A stretch of 64,000 bases of DNA from Lamellibrachia satsuma (Eukaryota > Annelida > Polychaeta > Sabellida > Siboglinidae). Where the stretch lies: assembly GCA_033239005.1 (NCBI GenBank), contig BSQZ01000035.1, positions 1,742,501 through 1,806,500 of the forward strand. The letters run 5' to 3'. Below the pieces are notes generated by a model. That model was given only the letters and a program-made list of their open reading frames with translations, was not told the DNA's origin and ran no database searches. Shown one piece after another: positions 62,697 to 64,000 of the stretch. How positions within the stretch are numbered: position 1 is the first letter of the stretch; the number at the start of each line of letters is the position of its first letter. Position numbers and translations under genes: made by a program.

Positions 62697-62975
62697 CCTG
62701 ACCCTCACCCCTGTACAACAGGGAACAAGGAGGAAGAGACTGTACCTGACCCTCCCCCTGTACAACAGGGAACAAGGAGGAAGAGACTGTACCTGACCCT
62801 CACTCCTGTACAGCAGGGAACAAGGAGGAAGAGACTGTACCTGACCCTCACTCCTGTACAGCAGGGAACAAGGAGGAAGAGACTGTACCTGACCCTCACC
62901 CCTGTACAGCAGGGAACAAGGAGGAAGAGACTGTACCTGACCCTCACTCCTGTACAGCAGGGAACAAGGAGGAAG
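62697..62975. repeat. 48-bp minisatellite
   Basis: Six copies of ctgaccctcactcctgtaca plus gcagggaacaaggaggaaga plus gactgtac. One copy is 2 bases shorter (ccctccccctgtaca). Confidence 0.94.
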
Positions 62976-62994
62976 GGTACAACCCAAGGCAGCA

Positions 62995-63120
62995 AATATG
63001 TTCTGTTCTAGGTTTGATCTGCCCTTGTCAGCTATTTGTCAATTCTGTTTTTAATATATTAAAACTGCTAGTGTTTTGACAACACCAGTAGAACATGTTT
63101 TCCATTCATTGATCACACAA
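62995..63120 (-). pseudogene. CR1-like LINE 3'-end fragment
   Basis: The minus strand reads VINEWKTCSTGVVKTLAVLI, then stops and a tail resembling cagaattgacaaatagctga. It corresponds to the C-terminal VINEWNKLP-x-x-CVNARSVNMF region of the LINE at 59090-61440. Confidence 0.55.
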
Positions 63121-63570
63121 CCACACCAAGTGATGATGGGCCACAAAGCACATTGAGCATGGTATAAATAAAAGACCAGGTGACAACACACATGCTGGTG
63201 CACACATATCATGCATCAGAGGCCAACCGAATACAGCTATCTATTAAAGCACAAAGATGTGACGACCATATGAAGACATCATTATTCCTCACCTGTGTAG
63301 CAGAAGCATTATTATCAAATTTACATAGGATAAATAGCTCATAAATATTGCTGGGAGAATTGGTCAACATTGTATTATTGACAATTTAACACATCTTCTA
63401 ATGCGCAAGTGATGCTTCACAGATTTACAGAGCCTAACCACGTGGCCAGTGTAACACAAAACAATTTGCAAAAATATCCACATATAAACGATAAACCATG
63501 CTACACCATTCACCTGTACACTGGACCAAAGCCAGTATACACTGTGCCCCATACAGGGCGCCCAACTGAC

Positions 63571-63781
63571 CTGTGAAGCCCCGTTCATCCCTTGAGTTGA
63601 CTGTCGCCTGGGATCGCTCCATGTCCCTCTCCTGGGCGCCGACAATGGGACGACACTTGGCACAGGTACAGAGAGGATGACAGAGACAAGTCGGGTCACT
63701 AGTAGCAGTGGCGGTGCCCGTCTCCGTAGCGGAAGTATTCAACATCCGTCCAGCTTGTCTCACATTATTTTCATGAACACA
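63571..63781 (-). CDS. ANKRD27: ANKRD27/VARP exon a: first Zn-fingernail
   Basis: Internal coding exon of 211 bases, phase 0 in and +1 out. The acceptor reads tttccttcag and the donor ACAG/gtcagt. It encodes 70 residues starting CVHENNVRQAG. Residues 34-43 are CHPLCTCAKC, the signature of the VARP Zn-fingernail; in the vertebrate protein this cysteine motif folds around zinc and docks on the retromer subunit VPS29. The exon ends in NSRDERGFT, the start of the first ankyrin repeat, and splices in frame to ALHLACTCG. A Thr/Ser/Ala-rich stretch (about residues 14-30) precedes the motif. The VPS9 Rab21-GEF domain found upstream in this family must lie beyond the window. ANKRD27 works on endosomes and tubular carriers with Rab32/38, VAMP7 and retromer. 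The exon limits come from splice sites and comparison with the vertebrate protein as I remember it. Confidence 0.93.
63653..63682 (-). other. Zn-fingernail motif 1 (CHPLCTCAKC)
   Basis: Ten codons spell CHPLCTCAKC, a compact four-cysteine cluster with a central Pro-Leu. In ANKRD27 this PLC-x-C-x-x-C element binds VPS29. A second copy (CHPLCQCDEC) lies at 29263-29292, so both motifs known from the family are present. The VPS29 partner role is family knowledge; the sequence shows only the motif. Confidence 0.88.
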
Positions 63782-64000
63782 CTGAAGGAAACAACCAACA
63801 CATTTATCTATGTTCAACACTCGTCGACTAACTCAAACATTATATGATTAAATTAAATGATTAAAAAACGGAAATTTGTACTGAAGTTTGTAAACATTAT
63901 ATTGTACTAACTTTCCATAAGTATTACCGAATACACAACAGGTATGATAACTGACGCATTAATGTGACATAATAAATTAGTTCTGTGCTGATAAAATACT
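63782..64000 (-). other. Upstream intron edge
   Basis: AT-rich sequence 5' of exon a with no exon visible. The preceding ANKRD27 exons lie outside the window. Confidence 0.7.

Larger units (their letters stand above)
62327..63570 (-). other. Intron between exons a and b
   Basis: 1.24 kb from gtcagt to gatttgcag with one minisatellite and one LINE 3' fragment; the rest is unremarkable. Confidence 0.85.

Overview
The window is eukaryotic nuclear DNA. The one gene I recognise is split into short exons by canonical GT/AG introns of up to about 24 kb. There is no operon structure, the flanks are AT-rich, and LINE, SINE and MITE remnants are scattered through the introns. Tandem repeats (microsatellites and minisatellites with units of 11-72 bp) are extraordinarily abundant. 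The LINE reverse transcriptases and tRNA-derived SINEs suggest a marine invertebrate, probably a lophotrochozoan such as a mollusc. That placement is inference; nothing in the sequence fixes the species.

The gene lies on the minus strand and covers most of the window, from position 63781 down to the stop codon at 4513-4515. It is an orthologue of ANKRD27 (VARP), the VPS9-domain ankyrin-repeat protein that links Rab21/Rab32/Rab38, the R-SNARE VAMP7 and the retromer subunit VPS29 on endosomes. I assembled eleven coding exons by hand: 63571-63781, 62187-62326, 58919-59014, 54889-54994, 30498-30697, 29854-30021, 29248-29361, 27518-27715, 26935-27063, 9449-9539 and 4513-5867. The reading phases agree at every junction and give 2808 coding bases (935 residues plus stop). 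The exons carry, in order: the first Zn-fingernail (CHPLCTCAKC), the first ankyrin block, a Ser/basic linker, the second Zn-fingernail (CHPLCQCDEC), the second ankyrin block, and a long acidic, repeat-bearing C-terminal tail. The 5' exons, including the VPS9 Rab-GEF domain, lie beyond the right edge.

Layout from left to right. 1-4512: 3' flank with an ACC-rich trinucleotide array and two minisatellites. 4513-5867: terminal exon with a coding minisatellite. 5868-9448: intron with a MITE arm and a strong inverted repeat. 9449-9539: small exon. 9540-26934: 17.4-kb intron with a SINE, about 124 uninterrupted CAG/CTG units (CUG in the transcript), a 2.3-kb 28-bp satellite with a 420-bp higher-order repeat, and a pair of hairpins that share a loop. 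26935-30697: five exons with short introns, one holding a 1-kb 16-bp minisatellite. 30698-54888: 24.2-kb intron packed with minisatellites, LINE fragments, SINEs, a hAT-like MITE, a long-inverted-repeat MITE and a block bounded by 103-bp inverted repeats. 54889-63781: four exons, a nearly complete LINE ORF, and a 65-copy minisatellite.

The most unusual observation is that 65-copy, 35-bp array at 56652-58934. It is a tandem amplification of the exon-intron junction of exon 58919-59014. Each unit contains the last 15 coding bases (TGHED) and the first 20 intron bases, so the intron opens with dozens of copies of its own 5' splice site. I found no other convincing protein-coding gene. The long plus-strand ORFs in the window are read-through of tandem repeats.
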